Source: Posidonia oceanica (Eukaryota; Streptophyta; Magnoliopsida; Alismatales; Posidoniaceae). Taken from it: a stretch of DNA of 64,000 nucleotides. The translations under genes were made by a program, and so were the position numbers. The stretch covers positions 25,849,001 to 25,913,000 of the forward strand of contig JAZBRS010000023.1 of assembly GCA_037176725.1 (NCBI GenBank), given 5' to 3'. Shown here one piece after another: positions 55,059 through 64,000 of the stretch. Positions within the stretch are counted from its first letter, which is position 1, and each line of letters starts with the position of its first letter. The notes below the pieces were generated by a model. It was given only the letters and a program-made list of their open reading frames with translations, had not been told where the DNA came from and did no database searches.

Positions 55059-57560
55059 TGTCTATGCAGAGTTGCCTAAGTTGTCGAACACCAAGTGGTA
55101 GCAAAAGATACATCTTTGGGGGTCACAATAATAAAGTTGAAGTAAAAGCTATTAATCATTTTAGATTATTGTTAAGAACTGGTTGTTATTTAGATTTTAA
55201 AAAGACTTATGTTGTACCGTTATTTAAGTGGAATTTGATTTCTGTTTCTATATTAGACAAATCTAGATACTCTTGTCTTCAAGGAAAAGGGAAATTTAGT
55301 CTTTTTAAAGATTCTAATCTTATTAGTACTGGTTCTTTGATCAATAATGACAAGCTATATTTGCTTCACCCAATAGCTTCTTATAATGAAACATTGCATT
55401 CTACATCTAGAAGTACAAAGCAAAAATTCAACGAGAATTCCGCATTGTTATTACATAAGCGTTTAGGTCATATATCTAAACACTGAATAGAGAGACTTGT
55501 GTCAGATGGAATTCTCCCTTCTCTAGACTCAGTAGAATTCCAAGTTTGCATTGAGTATATTAAAGGAAAACAAATAAATGTTAGGAGATTAGATACCAAT
55601 AGACGTTCAGACGTCTTAGAACTAATACATACAAATATTTGTGGACCATTACCTTCGGCATCTTGGAATAGTTAACAATACTTTATTACGCTCATAAATG
55701 ACTATTCACGTTATGACTACTTATATCTCATTCATGAAAAATCACAAGCCATAGATGTGTTCAAACAATATAAGGTTAAAGTTGAAAACTAACTCAACAA
55801 ATGAATTAAAGTCGTTAGATCTGATCGTGGTGGTGAGTACTACGGTAAATATGACGGATCTGGTGAACAACATCTTGGCCCGTTTGTCAAGTTCCTAGAA
55901 GAATGTGGTATTGTTCCTCAATACACCATGCCTGGTTCTCCAGCCATGAATGGTGTTACTGAGAGGCGCAATAGGACACTTAAGGACATGGTGAGGAGTA
56001 TGATTAGTCATTCTATCTTACCAAAATCTCTCTAGGGTGAGACACTTAAGACTGTAGTTTATATATTAAAAAGAGTACCAACTAAAGTAGTGGCTAAAAC
56101 CGCATATCAATTATGGATTGGGAAGAAACCCAACAGAAAGCATCTTTATGTGTTGGATTGTCCAGCTGACGCTAGGCCTTACAAGCCTAATGAAAAGAAA
56201 TTAGACTCTAGGACCGTTAGCTGCTACTTTGTTGGATATTCTGAAAGGTCTAGGGGCTTCAAGTTTTATGATCCCATTAATAGGTCATTTTTCGAGACAG
56301 GTAATGCTAGGTTTCTTGAGGAAGTAGAGTTTGAGGGGGAAGATAAAGTTAGGGACATTGTCTTTGAAGAGGAATTTATTTCTCTTCCTACAGTTGCTAT
56401 TGAGAATGATCAGGAATTAATTCCTGACATTGTTCAAAATGCAAATCTGGAGCAAGACATTGTTAATCCTCTCCTCATTCAAGAAGAACAAACTCAACTC
56501 CGTCAAGAGCCAATGCCACTTAGGAGATCCACTAGAGAGAAGAGAAGTGTGATTTCAGATGATTACATCGTATTTTTCCAGGAATATTAAGTAGATAATG
56601 ACTTGATGGATGACGATCCAATCACCATCCATAAAGCAATCAATAGTTCCAACTCTCAAAAGTGGATAGATGCCATGAATGATGAGTTTAAATCCATGAA
56701 GGACAATGACGTTTAGGATTTTGTCCCATTACTTGAAGGTACGAAGCCCATTGGTTGCAAATGGATATTTAAATCCAAGAGGGATTTGCAAAGTAATGTG
56801 GAAAGATATAAGATTCACCTTGTCACTAAGAGATTTACTCAAAGGGAAGGCATTGACTATAAATAGACTTTCTCTCTGGTTTCATCAAAATACTTCTTTC
56901 GGATTATTATGGCATTGGTTGCTTATTTTGACCTTGAACTACACCAAATGGACGTAAGAACGACATTTCTCAATGGTGACATTGATGAAACAATCTATAT
57001 GGTGCAACCAGAACAATTTGTATTAGGTGACGTAAAGAAAATGGGCTCCGAACTTAAGAAGTCCATTTATGATTTAAAACAAGCATCCCGTCAATGGTAT
57101 CACAAATTTCATCAAGTTGTCATCTCATTTGGTTTTGAGATGAGTTTGGTAAATGATTGTGTATACCAAAAGTTCAGTGGGAGTAAATATATATTTCTGG
57201 TCTTGTATGTTGATGACATACTCCTTGCCACTAATGATATGGACTTACTTAAAAAGACCAAGAAATTTCTCTCAAACAAATTTGAGATGAAGGACCTTGG
57301 TGAAGCTTCTTTTGTATTAGGAATCCAAATACTTCATGATCGTTCTCAAAGTGTTCTTAGATTATTACAAAAGAACTATATAGAAAAAGTCCTTAAAAGG
57401 TATGGCATGAGTGGGTACAAGTTAGAAAATACCCCTGTGACTAAGGAAGACAAGTTTAGTCTCAAACAGTGCCCTAAGAATGATTTTGAACATAAGGAAA
57501 TGCAAAAGATTCCATATGCTTGGGTAGTTGGGAGTCTTATGTATGTTCAAGTTTGTACGC
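55059..57560 (+). pseudogene. pol: copia pol: protease end, integrase, reverse transcriptase
   Basis: Continuation of the copia polyprotein after the insertion. 55059-55490 has the segment after the protease active site and LHKRLGHIS, the pre-integrase His motif. The integrase core follows (55620-56050): ICGPLP, VRSDRGGEYYG and NGVTERRNRTLKDMVRS hold the three catalytic acids. The reverse transcriptase (about 56650-57420) has QMDVRTTFLNGD with its catalytic Asp and the active site YVDD at 57206-57217. It ends near VGSLMYVQVCTRP at about 57560, so RNase H is gone. Stops at about 55486 (TGA for Arg), 55674, 55791, 55803, 56034 (TAG for Trp), 56588, 56716 (TAG for Trp) and 56865 show long decay. 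Confidence 0.9.
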
Positions 57561-58925
57561 GTCCACTTGGGAAAGCTATTCACCCCACCTGGGCGAGCTG
57601 TCCTCTCTTAAGACAAAACCCACAGGGCACACACTATCGGCGCCCAAAGCTCAGTGCTCGAACCTCTCACGGCTCCTCAACACCCACACATGAGTCTTAG
57701 TACCCGTAGCAACCAGTGTATCGTACTTAGCTACACAGAGGTATCATACTCCCTGGGTCCGCTGCCATGACACCCCTAGGTACGGACGGTACCTCAACCC
57801 CCAAACCTCAACCTCGAAGACGTGCCCGACACACCAGGAACGTCGTCACATTCCCAGGTCTTAATGACACTCACCTTGGTATCTTGGCCCCACAACAAAA
57901 CCACGGCAAAACTCTTTTCAAAACATATCCACATTTTCTCAAAATCATTTCGAAATCATTTTCACATCACCAGATAATTCACAAAGCCAAGGCAATAATT
58001 AACATTAATTATACTGATTAAAAACCACCTCAAAACACCCCTGGAATAAACTCAGGTCTGGATTGGCAGACCGAATGGGTTAGTCAACTAGACCAGAGGC
58101 CTGTGTTCACTTCTAGGTCCAGATTCGGCAGATCGAAATGGGTTCGGTCGACTGAACTGGGTGCTGTCTCGACATACTGAAATGGGTCGGTCGACCAGAC
58201 TAGAGCCTTGGGATGAACCATAGAGCACTTTTGGCAGACCAAAAGAATTCGATCAACCGAATTAGTGTCCTGAGCCCAAATAGAGAGCCTGTTCGGCAGA
58301 CCGAATCAATTCGGTATGCCGAACCTGGCGATCACAAAAAAATAAGGAGTTGAACCCAAAATGCCAATCCTCCACAAATCCAAACCAAAATGAGCATGCA
58401 ATATATCAAAATGAAGATATGAACATAAGCATTCATTTGGCACAAGAATCACTCCATTCCATAGCATAAAACTCCCAAAATCCTCAAAGAACCATTAATT
58501 GAATAGTATAAACCAAAACTAAATAACTTTGACTAAAAATCACATATTCAACCAAAACTTATGGAATCACTTCCATCATGCTCAAATCATCACAAGCAAT
58601 CCAAATATATGATTTCTAAGCTAATTGAAGCTAAGGTGTGGGATGTGCACCTCAAGGAAAGCTTATGAAGGTCGCACCCACCGCTGGTGATCCAACGATC
58701 CACCAACCACCACCTCGACTCCAGAGCTCCTCACGGCCTCCTCTCGAGCTCGCCGTGCTATTGGAATGATGACCGGTGCTCTCCACTACCACACGAGCTC
58801 AAGAAAGGGGAGAAGATCGACCGCCAAGCTCGCCCACTCTCTCAACTCTCTCTCTGGATGAAGAAGGAGGAGAACAAGAAGAGGAAGAAGGGGGAACGAG
58901 AAGGAGGAAGAAAGGGAAGGGGAAG
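57561..58925 (-). mobile_element. Tekay/Del-like LTR, truncated at both ends
   Basis: The reverse complement aligns with parts of the LTRs at 15107-18166 and 20493-23695: the GTCTTAAGAGAGGAC...CCCAGGTGGGGTGA block (57567-57625), the GGTACGGACGGTACC block (57778-57793), dyad motifs and the GA-rich (CT-rich on minus) block at 58795-58925. Both LTR termini are missing. It adjoins RNase H sequence of the same strand, consistent with a deletion that joined pol to the 3' LTR. Confidence 0.8.
58055..58325. repeat. dyad motif cluster H, core TTCGGCAGACCGAA
   Basis: CTTTTGG-CAGA-CCAAAAG is at 58228-58245, TTCGG-CAGA-CCGAA at 58292-58305, and TTCGG-TATG-CCGAA at 58310-58323. Looser copies lie near 58065, 58126-58155 and 58172-58195. 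The arms differ between copies but stay complementary. Confidence 0.92.
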
Positions 58926-59568
58926 GTCGGGTAACTCTTCTTGTGGTCCTTCAACTGGTGAGAAGCATATGCCACAACATTGCCATGCTGCATCAGAACA
59001 CCACCCAACCCAACACCACTAGCGTCACTATACATTGTGAAGCCACCACTTCCAGAACGCAAGGTCAGAATAGGAGCAGAAACCAAACGAGCCTTCAACT
59101 CATTGAAACTTGCTTCACAATCGTGGTCCCAAATAAATGGAACCTCCTTCCTGATCAGAACTGTCAGGGGTGCTGCAATGGAAGAGAAATCTCTGATGAA
59201 CATCCTATAGTAACTTGCCAAACCCAAGAAGCTTCTAATCTACGACATTGTCTTGGACCTCTCCCAACTTCTCAAAGGATCTACCCTGATGCCATCTCCA
59301 GAAATAAGGTGACCGAGGAACATGACTTCGCTCAGCCAGAATTCACACTTGGAGAACTTGGCAAACAATTGGTGCTGCCTCAGGGTATCCAGCACAGCTC
59401 TCAAAGGCAAGGCATGAGTCTCCACATCCGAAGAAAAGACCAGCACATCATCTACAAAAACCACCACAAACTGGTCTACAAAAGGCCTGAAGACTCTGTT
59501 CATCAAATCCATAAACGCAGTAGGTGCATTGGTCAAGCCAAAATGATGAAAGGGAAGGTGAATTCATG
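58926..59568 (-). pseudogene. pol: Ty3 (Tekay/chromovirus-like) reverse transcriptase-RNase H fragment
   Basis: On the minus strand, from 59568: [20 protein letters not shown], then [13 protein letters not shown] with the FVDD active site near 59447-59458, then [11 protein letters not shown] and [11 protein letters not shown] (thumb). After one stop near 59240 follow GLASYYRMFIRDFSSIAAPL and YSDASGVGLGGVLMQHG, the start of RNase H with its catalytic Asp. Similarity stops at HQLKDHKKSYP (58928), where the LTR piece begins. The upper end is cut by another LTR. The chromovirus lineage is judged from the motif style and the adjoining LTR. Confidence 0.85.
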
Positions 59569-59571
59569 AAG

Positions 59572-60530
59572 TGATAGGTAATGTCTCATGCTCAACAACC
59601 GATGGCCTCACACGAGACATCAGACTCATCACCGTTGCATGCTATGGACGATAAAGCTTGGTACAAAAATCAAACGCAAATGGCAACACACGGACGAGAA
59701 GAAAACCACAAAGGCTATCCAACTATGCTATAGGACTCACCTCTTACTTGTGTAGCGAATGCGAATGTGTTCCCCGGACTTGGAGGCTCGTGGCGATGTT
59801 GCAGATGTGGCTCTGGAAGTGGCGGTCGGGAACGGATGTGACCGGGGTCTGGGATTGTGTCCAGTTAGGGCGAGGTGCTCTCGTGCTCACAGTGTGGGTG
59901 TTATGGCTATGCGGGTGGCTCGTTGGTGTTGGGAAGTTCTTGGAGCAGAGAAGCCAAGGGTGGAGGAGCAAGAGGATGTGCCAAGAGATAGAGAAGCCAG
60001 AGTGTGCCAAGAGAGCTTTCACGTAGAAGCTTAGGTTGTTTTATAGACATTTTGGTTGTGTATGGGTCGTTGATGGCTAACGGCCGGTGTGAGTTGTTAG
60101 TTTATATTCAAATGAAAGGATTTGATCGGGATTTGAATTGGGATGGAGGGCACGATGGTCCTGGAACACCAAGGTACACACTCAAATCCATGCGAGCCAA
60201 TGGAGAGCAAGAATCGAGTGTTCCATGGGCGAATGGACAACTCAATCCTTCAGCAGAAAAACTGTCATAGGGCACTCTACGGTAGGTTTCCGCGGATGTG
60301 ATATGCGATAGCAACTCGTGGAACACATATGCAGTTGTCCTATACAGGGCTTGTTTGTTGGATCTTGGGCCCATTCCTTAATGTTTGGACCACATATCGG
60401 CCTTGGGCTTTTGGTGCTGGATAGGTTTAGGGATGTTAGGTTAGGTTTGGTAAGTGGGTTAGGTCCACCACGACCAGAGCACATTCTTCCAGAGAGGTTC
60501 ACCGACGAGCGACTGCAAAACCGGGGTGTC
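59572..60530 (-). mobile_element. 3' LTR, Ogre/Tat-like (TGTAGACACC type), about 960 bp
   Basis: GGGGTGTCTACA at 60519-60530 is the minus-strand LTR start TGTAGACACCCC, with a polypurine tract beyond it. A minus TATA-like CTATAAAAC lies near 60036-60044. The lower end near 59572 is approximate. Confidence 0.7.
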
Positions 60531-60544
60531 TACAGATGCCCCTC
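60531..60544 (-). other. polypurine tract, minus strand
   Basis: Minus strand AGGGAGGGGCATC directly precedes the LTR start, as at 6864-6875 on the plus strand. Confidence 0.75.
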
Positions 60545-61289
60545 CCTGAGCGAGGTCGAGGGAATCGAGACCGATGGTCAGGGTTGACAAGACACCCTGC
60601 CTAAGTCCGCGGGAGAGAGATGTTACTATTGGCAGTGAGTCATTTATCCGGTGGATGCACCGAAAGTCATGACTTGTTGCCGAAATGCAAATGCTAATGC
60701 CGATGCTAGTGTGCGTTGAGCTCCGTTGAGGATATGTGCGGCTCTACACGATGCAAATGCAAGTGTGCATGTGATGCTGATGTTGGTGCTGAGCATGTGA
60801 TGCCGAAAATATGATGTTGGGCATGCGATGCTGGGTGTTGTGATGCAATGTTAAGCAATGTGATGTGATGACATGCAATGAGTTGTAATGCGGTGCAATG
60901 AGATGCAATGCGGTGCTGGGCGACAATTGGCTGCTAGTCTAGCCACCTAACTTATGCAAAGAGGGGCACCAGGCAAGAGGGGCATGATAAGTTGACGAAC
61001 TCATCGGCCGGATAGTTGGGGTTATCAGCCCAGAGAAAGGGGCATGGCAAGTCAATCAAGCTTGCTAGTCGAGATGCCAGACAATTTGACAGGTGTTATC
61101 CAGGTAGTTGGGGTTACCAGCCCAAAGCAGGGGCATGGCAAGTCATCGGCATCTGCGGAACAAGCCGACGTCGGGGGAGTGCTCCGGACGGCAGAACAGG
61201 TGCCGCTTCTTCCCCTCACCTTAGTTTTCTCTCCAGCATGCTTCCTAGCCCCTTGGATTAGGTTTCCGCTCCCCTTCTCGCCAAGTCCC
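60545..61289 (-). mobile_element. 3' internal part of the minus-strand Ogre/Tat-like element
   Basis: On the minus strand it has the same order as 6000-6870: repeats with GGCTGGTAACCCCAAC (61010-61160), a GCATC-rich tract (60680-60920) and GTCTTGTCAACCCTGA ahead of the polypurine tract. No coding sequence is recognised. It ends abruptly at about 61290, where a plus-strand LTR piece starts. Confidence 0.7.
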
Positions 61290-63486
61290 GCTCGGTGGTC
61301 CAAACTCTTGGGAAACAGGCTCAGAATCCACTGCAAAAGCCTTGTTTGGCCTCGACGCATTTTGGATGCGCGGGTATTACAAGCGTGTTCCATGCACGTC
61401 TTGCCTTGGGTCAAGGGCCGTGGCAGCCCACCTGAGCTCGTCGCGCATTCGTCGTGGCTGGCTCGTGCCTGGATTTTGGCGCTCGCCCTGTGGACCTGGA
61501 TCATTAGGCTCGAGCTCAGACCCCTCACCTCCACTCGCTCCGCCCATGTGCACCCTAGCCACCTGTTTAAGCCTCTCCCGTGCATGGACTAATAACCTAC
61601 GACCACCTGACAGTCCGACCTCGCTTTCGACGCTTCGCACGGCCTACCTCCGCCCACGCCCTGCCACTCCTCTGTGCACACGCTACCTCCAGCCTCGTGA
61701 GCCCCTTTGTGCAGGCCTTGCGAAGGCAAAAAGGAGGAGGAGGAGCCATTGTCTAAAGGGGGAGAGAACCAACCCAAGATAGCGATTCACCACCACTCTT
61801 GGCCCCTTCTTTTTCTCCACGCTCGAGCAACTAGAGCCCCAAACACCTTGGCCGACCCTTGCTTGTGCATCCCAGAGTCTGGCAAACCAGCATAGTCAGC
61901 AACTGCCCCTCTCGTCGGCCAATTCACCCTTCTTCGGTGGAGGGTGAACCCAACATTGCAAACCACCGTCGGCTAACCCAAACCGGCACACCTCCGAGCA
62001 TCACCACCTCCGAACGTCTCCCGCATGACCCCTGGACATCCACAAACGCAACCTCAGCCCACCGTGCCTCCATAGTCATGTCCAGCATCGCCGTCGACGG
62101 GAGCAATGCTGGCCACAAGCATCCGATGCCGACAGCCACTTCCATGTGTCGACACGGGCAGGTAACTCCTCCCTGTGCCTCGTAGTGGCCTCCTCGTGCT
62201 TTATCGCCACTTAATTCTGCAAACCATCACTGGTTTCGCTAAGTTTTCCTTCACCGGATTTTGTTTTTCTCTGGTATTGGCTTCACCGGCCGTGTAAGGC
62301 CGTTGGCCATTGAGCACGATCGGGGAAACACCACCACCAATGCATCGTGTTCCCCTCTCCTTCCTCGACCTTCCTCAGCCTTCTCAAAGCACCATGGCAA
62401 CGTCCCATGGCCTGTCGACTCTCCTCTGGGCCGGCGGACACCCGTATCACTGGAGAAGAGAGGTGGAGGTTGAGGAGGAGATCCTGGTTTCATTTTCATG
62501 TTTTAATCGCATGGTTTTGTTCCCCGATATGCATTCTCACCTTCCAGATGATCATTCGCATGTTTGCATCTCATCTGCATAGCATAATCGAGCGATGAAG
62601 TTTGCTGGTCTGGTAGCCAAATCTGCAGCGCGGAATGGTCTCGCGTGTTACCTGTGCGGATTTGGCAGAGCCGGACTAGTTCAGAATGGAGCATCCCCCG
62701 CACGTTTAAACATCATTTTTCGCATCTGATTGTTTTCCCTGCATGCCCTTGCATCCTTGCATGTTTCCCGACCATCGCTTGCCAGTTTTACTCCCTTGCA
62801 TCATCGGATTTGAGCGATGAAAGTTCACAACTGGGGAGCAGTCTGGTGCGCGTGCCGCATGCGCGTATTGGCTGTGCGTTTTTGGCAGAATTCAGATAGT
62901 GAACAAAGCTTCCGTTAGTCCCTTTGTTTAACGTCTTTTTAGCTTGTTTGGCTTGGATCTTGTTTCTTCGACTCATTTAGCATTGCATCATGGCATTATG
63001 GCATTAACCACCCCTTTTAGCATGATTTACTAAGCATTGCATGGTTTATAAAAGCATTCATATAGGCATAGCATTGCCGCCTACGGGCGAACATTAATTG
63101 GCATTAAATTGCCAACATACCGTATATGCGATCGAAAAGCCTAGAAAGACCGATTTCCGAGCACATGGGGGTGCCTAACACCTTCCCTAAGCGTAACAGG
63201 AGTCCTTACCCTTTCTCTGGTCCGTAATGACCATTTTGCCCTCATCCTTGGCACGAGTCATGCATTGCATGCATTCGCATGTTCTCCATGCTTGTCCTCG
63301 GTTTTCCTCGTCTTTCGACTTATTAAACTAGGTGGCGACTCCTTTGCTTTATCTTCACTTCTTTTCGGTGTTTTTCCGATGTTTTCGAGTCGAGCATCCT
63401 TCCTCGGATTCATCCACCAATCATCTGTGACCCTCGAACGATGTACTGGTCGCGTTGGCGCCCATCGGGGATGGTCATAAGGACAG
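61290..63486 (+). mobile_element. LTR, 5' truncated, near copy of 6876-9206
   Basis: It follows 7010-9206 closely (CAAACTCTTGGGAAACNGGC, GGAGGAGGAGGAGCCATT, GGGGATGGTCATAAGGACA) but lacks the first ~140 bp. The tail and terminal GGACA are intact. It has the opposite orientation to the element piece on its left, so a rearrangement joined the two. Confidence 0.85.
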
Positions 63487-63490
63487 TAGT

Positions 63491-64000
63491 TGTGGATATT
63501 GGGGTTTTGAGAGGAGAAAACGTTTTTGTGTGTTTGTTGCTTTCTTGGCGTCTCCTTCTGTTTGTATTCGATCTCCCCACTCCACGGGTGATGAGGTCGA
63601 TGTGATCACCACTCTCGGTTTGCTTGCGCTGGCCCTCGAGACGCTTGGGGAGATTGATCGGTGTGGGTTCAGCTACCTTGGGACAATGCCAACGTTGCCC
63701 AAGGGTGCCCATGCTTGGTGAGCTTCTTCTTCTTCTTCTTTTCCTTGCAAAATAGTGTTAGAGATCTGGATTAATATGGTGTAGTAAATTATCCCAAAAT
63801 AAAACTAAAAACCAACATAAACTAATCAGAAAAGTACTTACTTGAGGGGTTTTATCCCCCCAGTTGCAACTAAATATGAGTATGCCTAACTACAACAATA
63901 TGTAAAATGACATGCAATATGCAAAATACTAAGGAAGAAAACCCCTTTTAATCTAAGAAATGTGATGTGTTGACGTGACGTGGTCGGAGAAAGAAGAAGG
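63491..64000 (-). mobile_element. LTR fragment (R/U5 side), runs off window
   Basis: TGTGGATATTGGGG at 63491 resembles the TGTGGATGTGGATT LTR end at 31494. GGTGTAGTAAA near 63778, GGGGTTTTATCCCCCCAG near 63847 and the later ATATGCAA-like words mirror 31735-31830. It starts four bases after the preceding LTR ends. Confidence 0.55.

Larger units (their letters stand above)
46382..57560 (+). mobile_element. Ty1/copia element, split by a 6.4-kb solo LTR, 3' truncated
   Basis: In order: 5' LTR 46382-46904, primer site, leader with dyad cluster G, gag-pol from 47781 to 48681, insertion 48682-55058, then pol continuing from 55059 to about 57560. The 3' end of pol (RNase H) and the 3' LTR are lost where an inverted Tekay-like LTR fragment begins. 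Confidence 0.88.

Noticed and set aside
58687..59022. 111-codon forward frame
   Set aside because: It overlaps the GA-rich block of an inverted LTR fragment and the antisense of reverse transcriptase-RNase H sequence.

Overview
This window looks like repeat-rich nuclear DNA from an angiosperm. It is almost entirely nested LTR retrotransposons around two host-type genes, both of which look damaged. There are no bacterial-type operons, rRNA, recognisable tRNA or CRISPR arrays. The plant assignment rests on a CYP71-type cytochrome P450 with one phase-0 intron and GC-rich exon 1, an intron-containing plant mobile domain (PMD) gene, Ty1/copia primer sites of the TGGTATCA type, and Ty3 elements of Ogre/Tat and Tekay/Del type. 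The species cannot be named from sequence alone; the GC-rich 5' exon would fit a monocot or basal angiosperm but is weak evidence.

Layout. 1-711: minus-strand LTR fragment. 712-9206: pol-less Ogre/Tat-like element (primer site, decayed gag, tandem arrays, polypurine tract, 3' LTR). 9207-11535: host sequence of unclear nature. 11536-14452: solo LTR flanked by ATATG. 14453-24942: decayed PMD gene carrying, in its introns, a minus-strand solo LTR (CTTGT duplications), a 3.06-kb solo LTR nested inside that (CCTTT duplications), and a second 3.2-kb solo LTR (GCTTG duplications). 25703-26650: copia LTR fragment. 26650-33311: minus-strand Ogre/Tat element with gag and protease but no reverse transcriptase. 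33312-37515: second minus-strand Ty3 element. 37521-41395: minus-strand copia element with GGAAG duplications. 42069-44195: P450. 44200-44690: small copia fragment. 46382-57560: copia element whose gag-pol is split by a 6.37-kb solo LTR (48682-55053, AAGTG duplications). 57561-63486: rearranged Tekay- and Ogre-like debris. 63491-64000: another minus-strand LTR fragment.

The most interesting signal is a recurrent architecture. Unrelated LTR elements, both Ty3 and Ty1, each carry in the LTR, leader or 3' untranslated part a cluster of several short dyad-symmetric motifs. The core word differs between most elements, while the two arms of each motif change together: GACCGTT/AACGGTC beside GACCATT/AATGGTC, TTCGG/CCGAA beside CTTTTGG/CCAAAAG, AGATC/GATCT beside AAGTC/GACTT, GCATC/GATGC beside GCGTC/GACGC. 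In the copia element at 37521-41395 the two LTRs agree closely over R/U5 and TATA box, then become unrelated just upstream of the TATA box, exactly where these clusters sit. I infer a rapidly changing, structure-maintained U3/leader cassette of unknown function.

No complete autonomous element and no clearly intact gene is present. Five insertions leave diagnostic 5-bp duplications (four solo LTRs of 48682-55053, 20493-23695, 15107-18166 and 11536-14452, plus the interrupted solo LTR at 14901-19798), and the copia element at 37521-41395 is a sixth. Most premature stops in the element and PMD reading frames are TAG where related proteins have Gln or Trp, as expected from C-to-T decay of methylated DNA.
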